Source: Bacteroidaceae bacterium (GTDB lineage Bacteria > Bacteroidota > Bacteroidia > Bacteroidales > Bacteroidaceae). From it: a stretch of DNA of 35,442 bases. How positions within the stretch are numbered: the first letter of the stretch is position 1; every line of letters begins with the position of its first letter. Shown here piece by piece: positions 35,306 to 35,442 of this stretch. The DNA lies in contig JAFZIA010000082.1 of assembly GCA_017554605.1 (NCBI GenBank), positions 1 through 35,442 on the forward strand, given 5' to 3'. Under the pieces are notes generated by a model, which ran no database searches, was not told the origin of the DNA, and saw nothing but the letters and a program-made list of their open reading frames with translations. Both the position numbers and the translations under genes were made by a program.

Positions 35306-35442
35306 GAAGCTGTTTAAATTTCTAAAAAAAGTTATTATTATATTGGAAGCCGTTATTTCGTTGTTTTTTATGTTCAAAACTGCCCGTTTTCTTCTTTCTC
35401 TCGGTTACGTAGCCCGCTACGCGCCCTCGAAAAATAATAAAA
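35305..35442. repeat. MITE-like repeat, copy cut by the window edge
   Basis: From AGAAGCTGTTTAAATTTC at 35305 onward it aligns with the minus strand of the 8416-8604 repeat over about 130 nt, at roughly three-quarters identity by eye. The motif CGTAGC, CC, GCTACG here corresponds to CATAGC, CT, GCTATG there. One base pair has changed on both sides, which points to a conserved hairpin. It begins on the last base of the ftsZ stop codon and probably continues beyond the window. Confidence 0.75.

Overview
The window is a chromosomal segment of a Bacteroidota bacterium, most likely order Bacteroidales. The evidence is the gene content and order (argR / GNAT acyltransferase / argG / argC / argD, a free-standing MetH reactivation domain, a Bacteroidota-type mra/mur/fts cluster with an FtsL-like protein and a PASTA-bearing FtsI), several promoters of the Bacteroidota type (-33 TTTG, about 19-20 bp, -7 TAnnTTTG), and mostly absent Shine-Dalgarno sequences. 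Species cannot be named from this window alone. There are no rRNA or tRNA genes, no phage, no complete insertion sequence and no CRISPR array.

Layout. (1) 1-7.2 kb, plus strand: meso-diaminopimelate dehydrogenase (ddh); dihydroorotase (pyrC) overlapping a stand-alone methionine synthase reactivation domain; a PlsC-type acyltransferase with dihydrolipoyl dehydrogenase; and inositol-3-phosphate synthase. (2) 7.3-12.0 kb: an arginine cluster, argR, GNAT glutamate acyltransferase, argG, argC, argD, closed by an 18-bp terminator hairpin. A 189-bp repeat with terminal inverted repeats separates the GNAT gene from argG. (3) 12.0-14.3 kb: an accessory patch with one minus-strand secreted SGNH/DUF4886-like protein carrying BspA-type leucine-rich repeats, flanked by degenerate non-coding DNA. 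(4) 14.3-18.5 kb: a DASS-family anion symporter, an outer-membrane porin-like protein and an NhaA Na+/H+ antiporter, which read as one Na+-linked transport cassette. (5) 18.6-19.6 kb, minus strand: an exported M28 metallopeptidase. (6) 19.8-35.3 kb: the complete division and cell-wall cluster mraZ-rsmH-ftsL-ftsI-murE-mraY-murD-ftsW-murG-murC-ftsQ-ftsA-ftsZ, opened by a promoter that overlaps a probable MraZ operator.

The parts connect. Ddh makes meso-DAP and MurE carries the DNPR signature for adding meso-DAP. The Mur enzymes, MraY and MurG build lipid II, and FtsW and FtsI polymerise it at the FtsZ/FtsA ring. The arginine cluster encodes the repressor, the probable first enzyme and three later enzymes.

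The most unusual signals are not genes. First, CATG and GATC are almost absent from the whole window (by eye one and about four copies, against roughly 138 each expected by chance), and synonymous codon choice next to Met and Ile codons appears adjusted to avoid them. Second, a small MITE-like repeat is present in three copies, one full, one shortened and one cut by the window edge. It carries a hairpin with a compensatory base change, and one copy begins on the ftsZ stop codon.
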